A program made the position numbers and the translations under genes. This document shows positions 9,213 through 18,239 of a stretch of 64,000 nt of DNA, one piece after another. Source of the stretch: Kumtagia ephedrae (lineage in GTDB: Bacteria; Pseudomonadota; Alphaproteobacteria; Rhizobiales; Rhizobiaceae); assembly GCF_003012745.1 (NCBI RefSeq), contig NZ_PXYK01000004.1:186001-250000 (forward strand), given 5' to 3'. Below the pieces are notes generated by a model. That model saw only the letters and a list, made by a program, of their open reading frames with translations. It ran no database searches and was not told where the DNA came from. The stretch's first letter is position 1; each line of letters starts with the position of its first letter.

Positions 9213-10256
9213 ATGGACGAGATCAGGCGGCGTACCAGGAAATCGAGCGCACCGACGATGATCGACGTGGCGCAGTCCGCCGGCGTTTCGATCGCCACCG
9301 TCTCGGCCTTCGTCAACGGCTCGGCCAACGTCAGCGCCGAGCTCAGGCAGCGCATCGAGACGGCCATCCGCGACATCGGCTACAAGCGCAACGCCATCGC
9401 CCGCAGCCTCAAGATGGGCACCACGCACACCATCGGGCTCACTGTCCCGCACATCACTAACCCGTTCTTCACCGAGGTCGTGTCGGTGATCCAGCAGGCC
9501 TTCGACCGCGCGGGCTATGCGGTGATGCTGTTCTGCACGGACGAGCATCTGCATAATCAGGACGACCAGATCGGGCTGCTGCTTGACCGCATGGTCGACG
9601 GTCTCATCGTGGCGCGGGTCGGCGACGACGCAAAATTCAGGGAGATCATCGGCGGCGCCAGCGTGCCGGTCGTGCTGATCGACCGCCTCTGCCGGGGTGT
9701 CGAGACCGACGCCGTCGTGCTCGATAACAGGCAGGCCGTCTTCGAGGCGATCAGCTACATGATCGGTCTCGGCCATCGCCGCATTGGCTACATCTCGGGA
9801 GACGTCGACGTCTCCACCATCCGCGAGCGCGGCGAAGGCTATCGCCGGGCGATGGAGGCGGCGGGGCTTGCCGTTTCGGACGAGCTGGTGCGGTTGGGCG
9901 ATTTCCACGAGGCCGATGGTTACAGGGCCGCCATGCAGCTCCTGATGCTGCCCGACCGGCCGACTGCGATCTTCTCCGCCAACAACCCGATGGTGGTGGG
10001 CGCCATGAAGGCCCTCCGCGATCTCGGCCTGACCTGCCCCGATGATATTTCCGTCGCCTGCTTCGACGACTTCGCCTGGGCCGACGTGTTCCAGCCGCAG
10101 ATGACGACCATCGCCCAGCCGGTCCAGGCAATCGGCGAGCAGGCGGCGCGGCTGATGCTCGATCGCCTGGGCGGCAAGGCGCCGGCCGAGCCGCGGGTCG
10201 TCACCCTGCGTGGGCGCCTGATGATCCGAAACTCCTGCGCGCCGGCACGCCGCTGA
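9213..10256 (+). CDS. LacI family transcriptional regulator
   Basis: This 347-residue DNA-binding repressor has an N-terminal helix-turn-helix (about 15-60: TMIDVAQSAGVSIATVSAFVNG, then RQRIETAIRDIGYKRNAIARSLK), a periplasmic-binding-protein-like sugar sensor (TIGLTVPHITNPFF, DGLIVARV, ISVACFDDFAWADVFQPQMT) and a short tail. It is divergent from the sugar ABC operon and identical operator 12-mers lie before both genes, so it most likely represses the transporter and itself in the absence of the sugar. An alternative start at 9258 would cut into the helix-turn-helix, so 9213 is preferred. Confidence 0.9.
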   Translation: MDEIRRRTRKSSAPTMIDVAQSAGVSIATVSAFVNGSANVSAELRQRIETAIRDIGYKRNAIARSLKMGTTHTIGLTVPHITNPFFTEVVSVIQQAFDRAGYAVMLFCTDEHLHNQDDQIGLLLDRMVDGLIVARVGDDAKFREIIGGASVPVVLIDRLCRGVETDAVVLDNRQAVFEAISYMIGLGHRRIGYISGDVDVSTIRERGEGYRRAMEAAGLAVSDELVRLGDFHEADGYRAAMQLLMLPDRPTAIFSANNPMVVGAMKALRDLGLTCPDDISVACFDDFAWADVFQPQMTTIAQPVQAIGEQAARLMLDRLGGKAPAEPRVVTLRGRLMIRNSCAPARR

Positions 10257-10281
10257 AGGGGCCGCGACCGCGAGAGAACCT

Positions 10282-10782
10282 TCAGTGCTTGCGCCAGTGG
10301 GCGGCGAGCGCTCCGCCGGTGACCGGGTCGGTATCGGGAAAGCCCAGGCCGGCAATGCGCTCGACCATCGCCTCGCTCGGCGCTTCGCGGAGAAGATCGG
10401 GACTTTGGCCGGGCGGATAGGCGCCGACAACGAGAAAACCGCTGCTGGCGTCGAGCCGGCAGTGCCCGGTGCCGGCGGGAAGCAGCGCCACGTCGCCGGC
10501 TACCACATCGACTTCCCGGCCGCCGGGTCCGCCCAGCATCAGCCGCGCGCCGCCCCGGGCAAAGCCCAGCACCTCATGCGCCGTCGAGTGATAGTGGTGA
10601 TAGGCAAAGACGCCGTTGCGCCAGGACGGCGGCCAGCCATTGCGTTCGAACATGGCTTCGAACACGGCCGCTGGATCATTGTCGGAAGCGGCCACGGCGC
10701 CGCGGTAGAGCAGCACCGGCAGCCGCGGATTGTTCGGCATCCAGCCGTTGCGGCCGAGTTGCAGGACTTCGGGTTGGATCAT
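10282..10782 (-). CDS. cupin domain protein (YjlB-like)
   Basis: This 166-residue small cytoplasmic cupin resembles the YjlB group. Its N-terminal [16 protein letters not shown] is typical of that group, followed by the metal-site strand [19 protein letters not shown] (HxH with a downstream Glu) and the second motif [15 protein letters not shown]. The frame is open up to 10986, but residues before the ATG at 10782 are low-complexity and unlike the family, so that ATG is chosen. The gene converges on the LacI-type gene with a 25-bp gap and is divergent from the HAD hydrolase. Substrate and reaction are unknown. Confidence 0.75.
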   Translation of the reverse strand: MIQPEVLQLGRNGWMPNNPRLPVLLYRGAVAASDNDPAAVFEAMFERNGWPPSWRNGVFAYHHYHSTAHEVLGFARGGARLMLGGPGGREVDVVAGDVALLPAGTGHCRLDASSGFLVVGAYPPGQSPDLLREAPSEAMVERIAGLGFPDTDPVTGGALAAHWRKH

Positions 10783-10984
10783 GGCAAGCTCATCCTGCGC
10801 GCCAAACCGCCAAGGTTCAACTTCGTTCCCTGCGCCGCCGGCTCCATCAGCGCTTCGCCACAAGACAAACCGGCACATCAATTTTCCCCTGCCGGGACTC
10901 CAACCGTTGGCGCATACTCTATTTATCGACACGGAGCGGTTGCGGCCGCCCCGCGATTCGCCCGACGACAGCGAGGATCTCAGC

Positions 10985-11659
10985 ATGCGTATCGAACCGG
11001 TGTTCCTCTTCGACCTCGACGGGACGCTGGTCGACAGCGTCTATCAGCACGTGCTCGCCTGGAAGGAGGCGCTCGACGCCGAAGGCATCGACCTGTCGGT
11101 CTGGCGCATCCATCGCAAGATCGGCATGAGCGGCGGCCTGTTCACCAATCAACTCCTGCGCGAGACCGATCTGGAGATCAACGAGGTGCGCGTCGAGCGG
11201 CTGCGGCACAACCACGCCGAGGCCTACCGGCGCTATGCCGGCTCCATCCGTCCGCTGCCGGGTGCACGCGAGCTGCTGTCCTGGCTGACGGAGGAAGGCA
11301 TTCCCTGGGCCATTGCCACCAGCGGCCGCATGGAGACGGCCGCCGTCAACCTGGCGGCACTCGGCGTCGATCCCGACAAGGTCCCGGTGGTGACCCGCGA
11401 CCAGGTCCGTTACGCAAAGCCCGATCCGGACCTGTTCACCGCCGCCGCCGAACGGCTCGGCGCGCCGATCGAGACCGCCATGGTGGTGGGCGACAGCATC
11501 TGGGACATGCTTGCGGCGACCCGCTGCCGGGCGCTGGGCGTCGGCCTGCTCAGCGGCGGCTATGGTTCCGACGAACTCAGGCAGTCCGGAGCCATCCGCG
11601 TCTACGAGGATCCGGCCGACCTGCTCGAGCATATCGACGAGGTCGGCGGACGCCGGTGA
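10985..11659 (+). CDS. HAD superfamily hydrolase (phosphatase / beta-phosphoglucomutase-like)
   Basis: This 224-residue cytoplasmic protein shows all HAD motifs: [12 protein letters not shown] (motif I with the nucleophile Asp), AIATSG (motif II), KPDPD (motif III Lys) and [12 protein letters not shown] (motif IV). The cap lies between motifs I and II. The ATG at 10985 follows GAGGA and puts motif I at the N-terminus, so the open upstream extension is not used. Substrate specificity cannot be told from sequence; phosphoglycolate or a sugar phosphate is possible. Confidence 0.88.
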   Translation: MRIEPVFLFDLDGTLVDSVYQHVLAWKEALDAEGIDLSVWRIHRKIGMSGGLFTNQLLRETDLEINEVRVERLRHNHAEAYRRYAGSIRPLPGARELLSWLTEEGIPWAIATSGRMETAAVNLAALGVDPDKVPVVTRDQVRYAKPDPDLFTAAAERLGAPIETAMVVGDSIWDMLAATRCRALGVGLLSGGYGSDELRQSGAIRVYEDPADLLEHIDEVGGRR

Positions 11660-11775
11660 CGCACGTCCTCAGGAAGAGAGGTTCGGCTGGTCGGGCTGGC
11701 TCGTTCTCGTAGACCCCTCACGGAGCGGCAGCCCGGGAATGTCGGCAGCAGGCCGGGCGGAATCTCTTCCACGAG

Positions 11776-11796
11776 AAAACCGCTGCCAAGCGCAGC
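11776..11796 (-). terminator. possible terminator after the small lipoprotein gene
   Basis: Read on the minus strand, GCTGC and GCAGC pair around a five-base loop and are followed by GG and a TTTT run, starting at the stop codon of the 55-residue lipoprotein gene. The stem is only 5 bp, so it is weak. Confidence 0.4.
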
Positions 11797-11963
11797 TATA
11801 CGCCGGGATTGGAGGGAAGCGCGAAGCCGTAGCAGTGGCCGGCGTCCTGCGCGCGCGGCGTGCAGATCGGCGGGTTGTGTATCTGCGCTCCGGTGCTGCC
11901 CTGGCAGGCCGACAGACCGACGACCGTCAACAGCAAGCCGACGAGAATGAGTGTCGAACGCAT
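11796..11963 (-). CDS. small lipoprotein, 55 residues
   Basis: Translation gives MRSTLILVGLLLTVVGLSAC, a textbook lipoprotein signal with lipobox LSAC (Cys20), followed by a 35-residue mature part with two more cysteines (ICTP and HCYG) that could form a disulfide. The stretch QIHNPPICTP is notable but I do not recognise the family. Purine-rich GGGGGGAA precedes the ATG by about eight bases. It lies alone between a HAD gene and the prkA operon. The mature protein is expected to sit in the outer or inner membrane facing the periplasm. Function is unknown. Confidence 0.65.
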   Translation of the reverse strand: MRSTLILVGLLLTVVGLSACQGSTGAQIHNPPICTPRAQDAGHCYGFALPSNPGV

Positions 11964-12341
11964 CCGAGAATTTCCCCCCGCAAACGCCTGGCAAACGGCG
12001 ATTCACCTGCTTCTGCGACTATCCATCGCATCGCGGGCATCCGCAAGACTTTATGCGAGCCTTGTCGGGGCCTCCGACCGTGCTGCAAGCCCTCCTTGCA
12101 ATCCAGGGAAGAACGCGTGATGCCAAATTGTTGATAAGACGCATGTTCCTCCCGTCTAGCTCGAAAGGCCGGCGTTTACCATCACCGCCGAAATGGCGGC
12201 GGCGATACAATTTGCCGGTTGTCGAACGGTCCTTCGCGGCTGCACGATTCTCGCCGCAATGTGAAGGAACTATAGGGTCGCGAATCAGTTGATCTCGGGT
12301 ACAATCACCAGGCGACGAGACGGGTACTTTGCGAGGTTGCC
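11964..12341. other. intergenic region before prkA
   Basis: No gene is supported here. The stretch holds the lipoprotein upstream region, a small CCGCC/GGCGG hairpin near 12190-12204, and the EcfG-type promoter at 12266-12290. The rest shows nothing recognisable. Confidence 0.5.
12266..12290 (+). promoter_or_regulatory. EcfG (RpoE2)-type general stress response promoter
   Basis: GGAAC at 12266-12270 and GTT at 12288-12290 are separated by 17 bases. That matches the GGAAC-N16/17-GTT consensus of alphaproteobacterial EcfG sigma factors. It lies about 50 bp upstream of the prkA ATG, which suits a stress-induced prkA-yeaH-spoVR operon. Confidence 0.65.
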
Positions 12342-14291
12342 ATGGGCGGCAAAGATTCCGATGTCTTCGATCTCTTTTCGGAGATTTACACCCACGCTGC
12401 GCGGGAGGAGATGAGCCTCCAGGAATATCTCCTGGCCTGCCGCGAGGACAAGTCGATGTACGCCACGGCGGCGGAGCGGATGGTGGACGCCATCGGCGAG
12501 CCGACGCTGATCGACACCAGCTCCGATGAGCGGCTGGGGCGAATCTTCGCCAACCGCACCATCAAGATGTATCCGTCCTTCGCCGAATTCTACGGCATGG
12601 AGGATACGATCGAGCGGATCGTCGGCTATTTCCGCTACGCCTCGCAGGGGCTGGAGGAGCGCAAGCAGATCCTCTATCTGCTCGGTCCGGTCGGCGGCGG
12701 CAAGTCGTCGCTCGCCGAGCGCCTCAAGAAGCTGATGGAGGCACGGCCGATCTACACGCTGAAGATCGGCAACGAGATCAGCCCGGTTTTCGAATCGCCC
12801 CTCGGCCTGTTCCATCCGGAGCGGATGGCCGACCTGCTCGAAGACAAGTACGGCATCGCGCGGCGACGGCTGAACGGCCTGATCTCGCCCTGGGCGGCCA
12901 AGCGCCTCGACGAGATCAACGGCGACATCTCGAAATTCAGTGTCGTCAAGCTCATGCCGTCCAGGCTGCGCCAGATCGGCATCGCCAAGACCGAACCCGG
13001 CGACGAGAACAACCAGGACGTTTCCGCCCTGGTCGGCAAGGTCGACATCCGCCAGCTCGAGAATTTCAGCCAGTCCGACCCCGACGCCTATTCCTACAGC
13101 GGCGGCCTCAACCGCACGACGCAGGGCCTGCTCGAGTTCGTCGAGATGTTCAAGGCGCCGATCAAGGTGCTGCACCCCCTGCTGACGGCGACCCAGGAAG
13201 GCAGCTACAACGGCACCGAGAACTTCGGCTCGTTCCCCTATCAGGGCATCGTGCTCGCGCATTCCAACGAGTCGGAATGGTTGCAGTTCAAGAACAACAA
13301 GAACAACGAGGCCTTCCTCGACCGCATCCTGGTGGTCAAAGTGCCCTATTGCCTGCGCGTCACCGAGGAGAAATACATCTACGAGAAGCTCTTACGCGAG
13401 AGCGAGCTGGCCAGCAGCCCGTGCGCGCCGGAGGTGCTCGACATCCTCAGCCGTTTCACCGTGTCGACCCGCCTCACGCCGCACGAGAACTCGCCGCTCT
13501 ACACCAAGATGCGGGTCTATGACGGCGAGAACCTGAAGGAGATCGATCCCAAGGCGAAGTCGGTGCAGGAGTATCGCGACGCCGCCGGCGTCGACGAGGG
13601 CATGACCGGCATCAGCACGCGCTTTGCCTTTAAGATCCTGTCGCAGACCTTCAACTACGACACCAAGGAGGTCGCCGCCGATCCGGTGCATCTGATGTAC
13701 ATCCTCGAGCAGGCGATCCGGCGCGAGCAGTTCCCGAAGGAGACCGAGCAGACCTATCTCGACTACATCAAGTCGGAGCTTGCCTCCCGCTATGCCGAGT
13801 TCATCGGCCACGAGATACAGAAGGCCTATCTGGAATCCTACAGCGAATACGGCCAGAACCTGTTCGACCGTTACATCGCCTATGCCGACGCCTGGGTCGA
13901 GGACCAGGACTACAAGGATCCGGACACCGGCCAGATATTCAACCGCGAGGTGTTGGACAGCGAGCTGTCGCAGATCGAGAAGCCGGCCGGCATCGCCAAC
14001 CCGAAGGACTTCCGCAACGAGGTGGTGAAGTTCACGCTGCGTGCCCGTGCCCGCAACAACGGCCGCAATCCGTCATGGACCAGCTACGAGAAGCTGCGCG
14101 AGGTGATCGAGAAGCGCATGTTCGGTCAGGTGGAAGATCTGCTTCCGGTCATCAGCTTCGGCTCCAAGAAGGATAGCGTGACGGAGAAGCAGCATTCCGA
14201 GTTCGTGCAGCGCATGGTCGAGCGCGGCTACACCCAGCGTCAGGTGCGGCGGCTGGTGGACTGGTACATGCGGGTAAACAAGGCGGGTTGA
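12342..14291 (+). CDS. prkA: PrkA family serine protein kinase / AAA+ protein
   Basis: This 649-residue cytoplasmic protein of the PrkA/YeaG family has an AAA+ N-terminal part with Walker A GPVGGGKSS (115-123), a Walker-B region around GLLEFVEMFK, and a PrkA C-terminal domain. The length matches E. coli YeaG (about 640). The start ATG follows GAGG. It is the first gene of a three-gene operon with yeaH and spoVR, a combination seen widely in proteobacteria and linked to starvation and stationary-phase stress. The EcfG-type promoter upstream agrees. Kinase versus AAA+ protease activity is debated for the family and cannot be decided here. Confidence 0.93.
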   Translation: MGGKDSDVFDLFSEIYTHAAREEMSLQEYLLACREDKSMYATAAERMVDAIGEPTLIDTSSDERLGRIFANRTIKMYPSFAEFYGMEDTIERIVGYFRYASQGLEERKQILYLLGPVGGGKSSLAERLKKLMEARPIYTLKIGNEISPVFESPLGLFHPERMADLLEDKYGIARRRLNGLISPWAAKRLDEINGDISKFSVVKLMPSRLRQIGIAKTEPGDENNQDVSALVGKVDIRQLENFSQSDPDAYSYSGGLNRTTQGLLEFVEMFKAPIKVLHPLLTATQEGSYNGTENFGSFPYQGIVLAHSNESEWLQFKNNKNNEAFLDRILVVKVPYCLRVTEEKYIYEKLLRESELASSPCAPEVLDILSRFTVSTRLTPHENSPLYTKMRVYDGENLKEIDPKAKSVQEYRDAAGVDEGMTGISTRFAFKILSQTFNYDTKEVAADPVHLMYILEQAIRREQFPKETEQTYLDYIKSELASRYAEFIGHEIQKAYLESYSEYGQNLFDRYIAYADAWVEDQDYKDPDTGQIFNREVLDSELSQIEKPAGIANPKDFRNEVVKFTLRARARNNGRNPSWTSYEKLREVIEKRMFGQVEDLLPVISFGSKKDSVTEKQHSEFVQRMVERGYTQRQVRRLVDWYMRVNKAG

Positions 14292-14292
14292 C

Positions 14293-14314
14293 GCCCGCCC
14301 GGCGTAAGGCGGGC
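14293..14314 (+). promoter_or_regulatory. hairpin in the prkA-yeaH junction covering the yeaH ribosome site
   Basis: GCCCGCC (14293-14299) and GGCGGGC (14308-14314) form a perfect 7-bp stem with an 8-base loop, only three bases before the yeaH ATG. The only Shine-Dalgarno-like AAGG overlaps the 3' arm, so the stem could limit yeaH translation or act as a processing site. Confidence 0.45.
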
Positions 14315-14317
14315 TTC

Positions 14318-15634
14318 ATGCCGAATGTTATCGACCGCCGGCTCAATCCGAAGGACAAGAGCCTCGGCAATCGGCAGCGCTTCCTGCGACGTGCGCGCGA
14401 GGAGCTGAAGCGCACCATCCGCGACCAGATCAGGACAGGCAAGATCGCCGACGTCGACGCCGACCACAGCGTTTCCATGCCGGCGAAGGGCACCGGTGAG
14501 CCGACCTTCGAGAACGCCCGCGACAGCGGCCGCCGCCACCACATCCTTCCCGGCAACAAGGAGTTCATGCCCGGCGATCGCCTGCCGAAGCCGGGCGGCG
14601 GCCAGGGCGGCTCGCCCGGCCCCGGCCTGTCCCAGCGCGAGTTCGAGGACGACTTCCGCTTCGTGCTGTCGCGCGAGGAGGTGCTGGACCTGTTCTTCGA
14701 AGATCTCGAACTGCCCGACATGGTCAAGCTCAACCTCAAGGAGGTTCTCGCCTACAAGCCGCGCCGCGCCGGCTTCGCCAGGACCGGCGCGCCGACCAAT
14801 ATCAATGTCGGGCGCACCATGCGCAACAGCCACGGCCGCCGCATCGCGCTGAAGCGGCCGCGCCAGGCCGAACTGGACGCGCTGGCGGCGGAGATCGAGG
14901 CACTCGAGGCGAATCCCGTGCCGGGCCAGGCCATGCGGCAACGCATCGCGGAACTGCGCGAAGAGCTCGACAGGCTGACACGGCGGCGCAAGCTGATCGG
15001 CTATGTCGATCCCGTCGACATCCGCTTCAACCGCTTCGACCCGCAGCCGATCCCGACCGCCAAGGCCGTCATGTTCTGCCTCATGGACGTCTCGGGCTCG
15101 ATGGGCGAGCGCGAGAAGGACCTCGCCAAGCGCTTCTTCGTGCTGCTGCATCTGTTCCTCAAGCGCCGCTACGACCGCACCGAGATCGTCTTCATCCGCC
15201 ATACCCACGAGGCGCATGAGGTGGACGAAGAAACCTTCTTCTACAGCACCCAGAGTGGTGGCACGGTGGTCTCGACCGCGCTGGAGGAGATGCGCCGCAT
15301 CATCGCCGAGCGTTACCCGCCGCGGGAATGGAACATCTACGCCGCCCAGGCCTCGGACGGCGACAATTTCGCGACCGATTCGGAGCGCTGCATCTCGCTT
15401 CTCGAAGGCGAGATCATGAAGCTGTGCCAGTATTTCGCCTATGTGGAGATCATCGACGAGCGCGAGCGCCACATCTTCGGTGCCACCGACAACGGCACAT
15501 CGCTGTGGCGCGCCTACCGTTCGATCGGCGACAGCTGTCCGAACTTCCAGATGACCCGCATCGCCCGTCCGGCCGATATCTATCCGGTCTTCCGCCAGCT
15601 TTTCGCCAAGCAACAGACGCAGAAGGGCGGCTGA
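14318..15634 (+). CDS. yeaH: YeaH family protein (DUF444, VWA-like)
   Basis: This 438-residue protein matches the E. coli YeaH start (IDRRLNPKDKSLGNRQRFLRR). It has a VWA-like metal-site region, MDVSGSMGEREKDLAKR (about 255-271), then YDRTEIVFIRHTHEAHEVDE. An earlier TTG at 14288 would add ten residues not found in the family, so the ATG at 14318 is chosen. It is the middle gene of the prkA-yeaH-spoVR operon, where the three proteins are thought to act together, and its stop abuts the next ATG. The biochemical role is unknown. Confidence 0.9.
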   Translation: MPNVIDRRLNPKDKSLGNRQRFLRRAREELKRTIRDQIRTGKIADVDADHSVSMPAKGTGEPTFENARDSGRRHHILPGNKEFMPGDRLPKPGGGQGGSPGPGLSQREFEDDFRFVLSREEVLDLFFEDLELPDMVKLNLKEVLAYKPRRAGFARTGAPTNINVGRTMRNSHGRRIALKRPRQAELDALAAEIEALEANPVPGQAMRQRIAELREELDRLTRRRKLIGYVDPVDIRFNRFDPQPIPTAKAVMFCLMDVSGSMGEREKDLAKRFFVLLHLFLKRRYDRTEIVFIRHTHEAHEVDEETFFYSTQSGGTVVSTALEEMRRIIAERYPPREWNIYAAQASDGDNFATDSERCISLLEGEIMKLCQYFAYVEIIDERERHIFGATDNGTSLWRAYRSIGDSCPNFQMTRIARPADIYPVFRQLFAKQQTQKGG

Positions 15635-17194
15635 ATGAACCCGACGCCAAGGCGGGGAGAGAGATCCCGACTGCTGTTTTCCGACTCCGACTGGAGCTTC
15701 GAGAAGCTGTCGCGCGCCTATGACGCCATCGAGACCATCGCCCTCGACGATCTCGGCCTCGACGTCTACCCCAACCAGCTCGAGATCATCTCGTCGGAGC
15801 AGATGCTCGACGCCTATTCCTCGGTCGGCATGCCGCTGATGTACCGGCACTGGTCCTTCGGCAAGCATTTCCTCTATCACGAGCAGTTGTACCGCAAGGG
15901 CCTGCGCGGCCTCGCCTATGAGATCGTCATCAATTCCGACCCTTGCATCGTCTATTTGATGGAAGAAAACACCATGGCGCTGCAAGCGCTGGTGACCGCG
16001 CATGCCGCCTTCGGCCACAATCACTTCTTCAAGAACAACTATCTATTCCAGCAATGGACCGATGCCGCGGCGATCCTGAGCTATCTCGATTTCGCCAAGA
16101 GCTACATCGTCCGCTGCGAGGAAAAGCACGGGCTCGCCGCCGTCGAGCGCGTCCTCGACGCCGCCCATGCGCTGATGGAGCAAGGCGTGTTCCGCTATCG
16201 GCGCCCTCCCCGGCTGTCGTCCGAGAAGGAACGCGAGGGGCTGCGCGAGCGGCTGGAATATGAGGAGCGCACCTTCAACGACCTGTGGCGCACCCTGCCG
16301 CGCTCCAAGGGCGACGGGGGCGAGCGCGACGAGGATCGCAGCGTCTCAGAGCGCAAGAAGTCGCTCAACCTGCCCGAGGAAAACCTGCTCTATTTCCTCG
16401 AGAAGAACAGCCTCGTGCTGGAGCCCTGGCAGCGCGAGCTGCTGCGCATCGTGCGCGTGATCGCGCAATATTTCTACCCGCAGCGGCAGACGCAGGTGAT
16501 GAACGAGGGCTGCGCCACCTTCGTCCACTACACCATCATGAACACGCTGTTCGACCAGGGCCGCATCGGCGAAGGCGCGATGCTGGAGATCCTGCGCAAC
16601 CACTCCAATGTCGTCTTCCAGCCCGGCTTCGACGATCCGCGCTTTTCCGGCATAAATCCCTACGCCCTGGGCTTTTCCATGATGCAGGACATCCAGCGCA
16701 TCTCGATGGAGCCGACCGCGGAGGACCGCGACTGGTTCCCGGACATCGCCGGCAATGGCGACTGGCGCGAGACGCTGCTGGAGGCCTGGGCCAATCACCG
16801 CGACGAATCCTTCATCCGGCAGTATCTGAGTCCGGCACTGATCCGCAAATGGCGGCTTTTCGTGCTGGACGACAGCGCGCAGGAGCAGCATTTCGAAGTC
16901 GCCTCGATCCACAACGAGCGCGGCTACGAGAAGGTGCGCAGCGCGCTCGCCAACGGCTACGACATCGGGATGACGCGGCCGGACATCCAGGTGGTGGATG
17001 TCGATCTGCTGGGCGACAGGCTGCTGCGGCTGCAGCAGACGGTCAAGAACGGCGTGTTGCTGGAGAAGGAGAGCCGCGAGGCGACCCTGCGGCACATCAA
17101 GGAACTGTGGGGCTACGACGTCAGCCTCGCCGGCGTCGATGCCGAAACCGGCGCCATGCTCTACGAGCATTCGACCAAGCAGGCATCGACGTAG
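15635..17194 (+). CDS. spoVR: SpoVR family protein (YcgB)
   Basis: This 519-residue cytoplasmic protein of the SpoVR/YcgB family matches the usual length (about 510). Conserved stretches are DVYPNQLEIISSEQMLDAYSS near the start, YRHWSFGKHF and HNHFFKNNYLFQQWTDA, and QTQVMNEGCATFVHYTIMN in the middle. The latter has the histidines and glutamate of a possible metal site. The ATG follows the yeaH stop without a gap, so the genes are coupled. It is the last gene of the stress operon. Function in non-sporulating bacteria is unsettled. Confidence 0.92.
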   Translation: MNPTPRRGERSRLLFSDSDWSFEKLSRAYDAIETIALDDLGLDVYPNQLEIISSEQMLDAYSSVGMPLMYRHWSFGKHFLYHEQLYRKGLRGLAYEIVINSDPCIVYLMEENTMALQALVTAHAAFGHNHFFKNNYLFQQWTDAAAILSYLDFAKSYIVRCEEKHGLAAVERVLDAAHALMEQGVFRYRRPPRLSSEKEREGLRERLEYEERTFNDLWRTLPRSKGDGGERDEDRSVSERKKSLNLPEENLLYFLEKNSLVLEPWQRELLRIVRVIAQYFYPQRQTQVMNEGCATFVHYTIMNTLFDQGRIGEGAMLEILRNHSNVVFQPGFDDPRFSGINPYALGFSMMQDIQRISMEPTAEDRDWFPDIAGNGDWRETLLEAWANHRDESFIRQYLSPALIRKWRLFVLDDSAQEQHFEVASIHNERGYEKVRSALANGYDIGMTRPDIQVVDVDLLGDRLLRLQQTVKNGVLLEKESREATLRHIKELWGYDVSLAGVDAETGAMLYEHSTKQAST

Positions 17195-17257
17195 CGGCTG
17201 CGCCGGGCGCCTGGGCCCCATGGCGGACGTCTTCCCGTAGCCGACACCAGGCCCGGG

Positions 17258-17278
17258 AAAAAAGCGCGGACCTGCGCT
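17258..17278 (-). terminator. Rho-independent terminator of the alpha/beta hydrolase gene
   Basis: On the minus strand the stop codon TGA runs straight into AGCGC-AGGTCC-GCGCT followed by TTTTTT (plus-strand A-run at 17258-17263). The stem is short, but it has a clean U-tract and sits exactly at the gene end. Confidence 0.65.
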
Positions 17279-18195
17279 CAGCCGGCCAGCGCGAGCGCCA
17301 ATGGCTGCCGCGCGAACGATACGATTCGCGCCACCACGCCTGGATCCGAAAGGATTCGACGATGACCGAGCCCCGGCGCCCAATGCAGCGCCACGTGGGA
17401 GCCGGCACTTGCATAAGCACGCGCATCGGCTGCCGGCACCTCCCGATCTTCAGGCGCATGGACGACCAGCGCCGGCGCGTTTGCGGCGGCAAGCTGCCGC
17501 GATCCGGTGAACGCGTCGAGCCGGCACTGCGCGATCCGTTCGATGCACCCGACCATGGCCTCGCGCGAGCGGCCGCCAAGCCCGACCGACCGGCAAAAAT
17601 CGTCGAGCAGTTCGGCCATCGAATTCGGAGCGGCGATCAGCACAAGCCGCCCGGCTTGCAGCGGCGGCACGCCGGGGAGCACCCCGGCGACGGCATTGAC
17701 CGCGACGGCGCCGCCGAAGGAATGCCCGGCGACGACGTCGAACGGACCGAACCATTGGCCCGCCTGGCCCACCGCGGCCACCGCCTTCATCATCGTCAGG
17801 CGCCGCCCCGTTGAAGCTCCATGGCCGGGCAGGTCGACCGCATAGACGCGAAATCCCGCCTTGTTCAGGCCCTCGATCACCGCCTGCATGTATTCGGTGC
17901 GCGAGCGCCAGCCATGGATCACCAGCGCCCGCCCGATTTCGGTGCCCGGCTGCGGCCGGAACTCGTGCACGACAAAGCAATCCGGCCCGGCCTTGAGCCT
18001 GTGATGCCGCGCCGTCTGCATGAAGGCGGCGCCCCGCATGACCGCCTTGCGCTCGCCCTCGGTCTGCCTGCGCGGATGGGGCGTGCGCGCGAACAGCGCA
18101 AAGGCGGCCCTGCCGGCTAGGCCGGGCGCCACCGTGTCGCCGAGACGGAAAAGCGTGCGGGTGACCCGAAAACCCAAAGATGCCATAATCCGCAT
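17278..18195 (-). CDS. alpha/beta hydrolase (lysophospholipase-like)
   Basis: This 305-residue alpha/beta hydrolase has ALVIHGWRSRTEYM (oxyanion strand), the VDLPGHGAS loop, the nucleophile elbow GHSFGG, the acid in HAPEDREVP and the catalytic His in GLGHRRI, so the triad is complete. About 70 residues precede the fold, with no clear signal peptide. Starts at 18195 or 18186 are both possible. It is divergent from a MarR-type regulator with twin operators in the 38-bp gap, so regulation by that protein is very likely. The natural substrate, probably an ester or lipid, is unknown. Confidence 0.85.
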   Translation of the reverse strand: MRIMASLGFRVTRTLFRLGDTVAPGLAGRAAFALFARTPHPRRQTEGERKAVMRGAAFMQTARHHRLKAGPDCFVVHEFRPQPGTEIGRALVIHGWRSRTEYMQAVIEGLNKAGFRVYAVDLPGHGASTGRRLTMMKAVAAVGQAGQWFGPFDVVAGHSFGGAVAVNAVAGVLPGVPPLQAGRLVLIAAPNSMAELLDDFCRSVGLGGRSREAMVGCIERIAQCRLDAFTGSRQLAAANAPALVVHAPEDREVPAADARAYASAGSHVALHWAPGLGHRRILSDPGVVARIVSFARQPLALALAG

Positions 18196-18205
18196 CCATC
18201 AATCA

Positions 18206-18219
18206 GTTCAAGTGTGAAC
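18206..18219. promoter_or_regulatory. MarR operator 1 (GTTCA-N4-TGAAC)
   Basis: GTTCAAGTGTGAAC is a 5-bp inverted repeat with a 4-base centre. It abuts the downstream side of the minus-strand -10 box TAATCT (18225-18220) of the hydrolase promoter. Confidence 0.7.
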
Positions 18220-18225
18220 AGATTA

Positions 18226-18239
18226 GTTCAAGAATGAAC
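18226..18239. promoter_or_regulatory. MarR operator 2, overlapping the marR start codon
   Basis: GTTCAAGAATGAAC has the same GTTCA/TGAAC arms, centred exactly 20 bp (two helix turns) from operator 1. It fills the 17-bp spacer between the minus-strand -35 TTGCGT (18248-18243) and -10 TAATCT, and it includes the ATG of the MarR gene at 18234. Confidence 0.7.

Noticed and set aside
11602-12006. A 134-codon minus-strand frame over the end of the HAD gene and the lipoprotein region.
   Set aside because: It overlaps the HAD gene antisense and the well-supported lipoprotein in another frame, and it has no family features.
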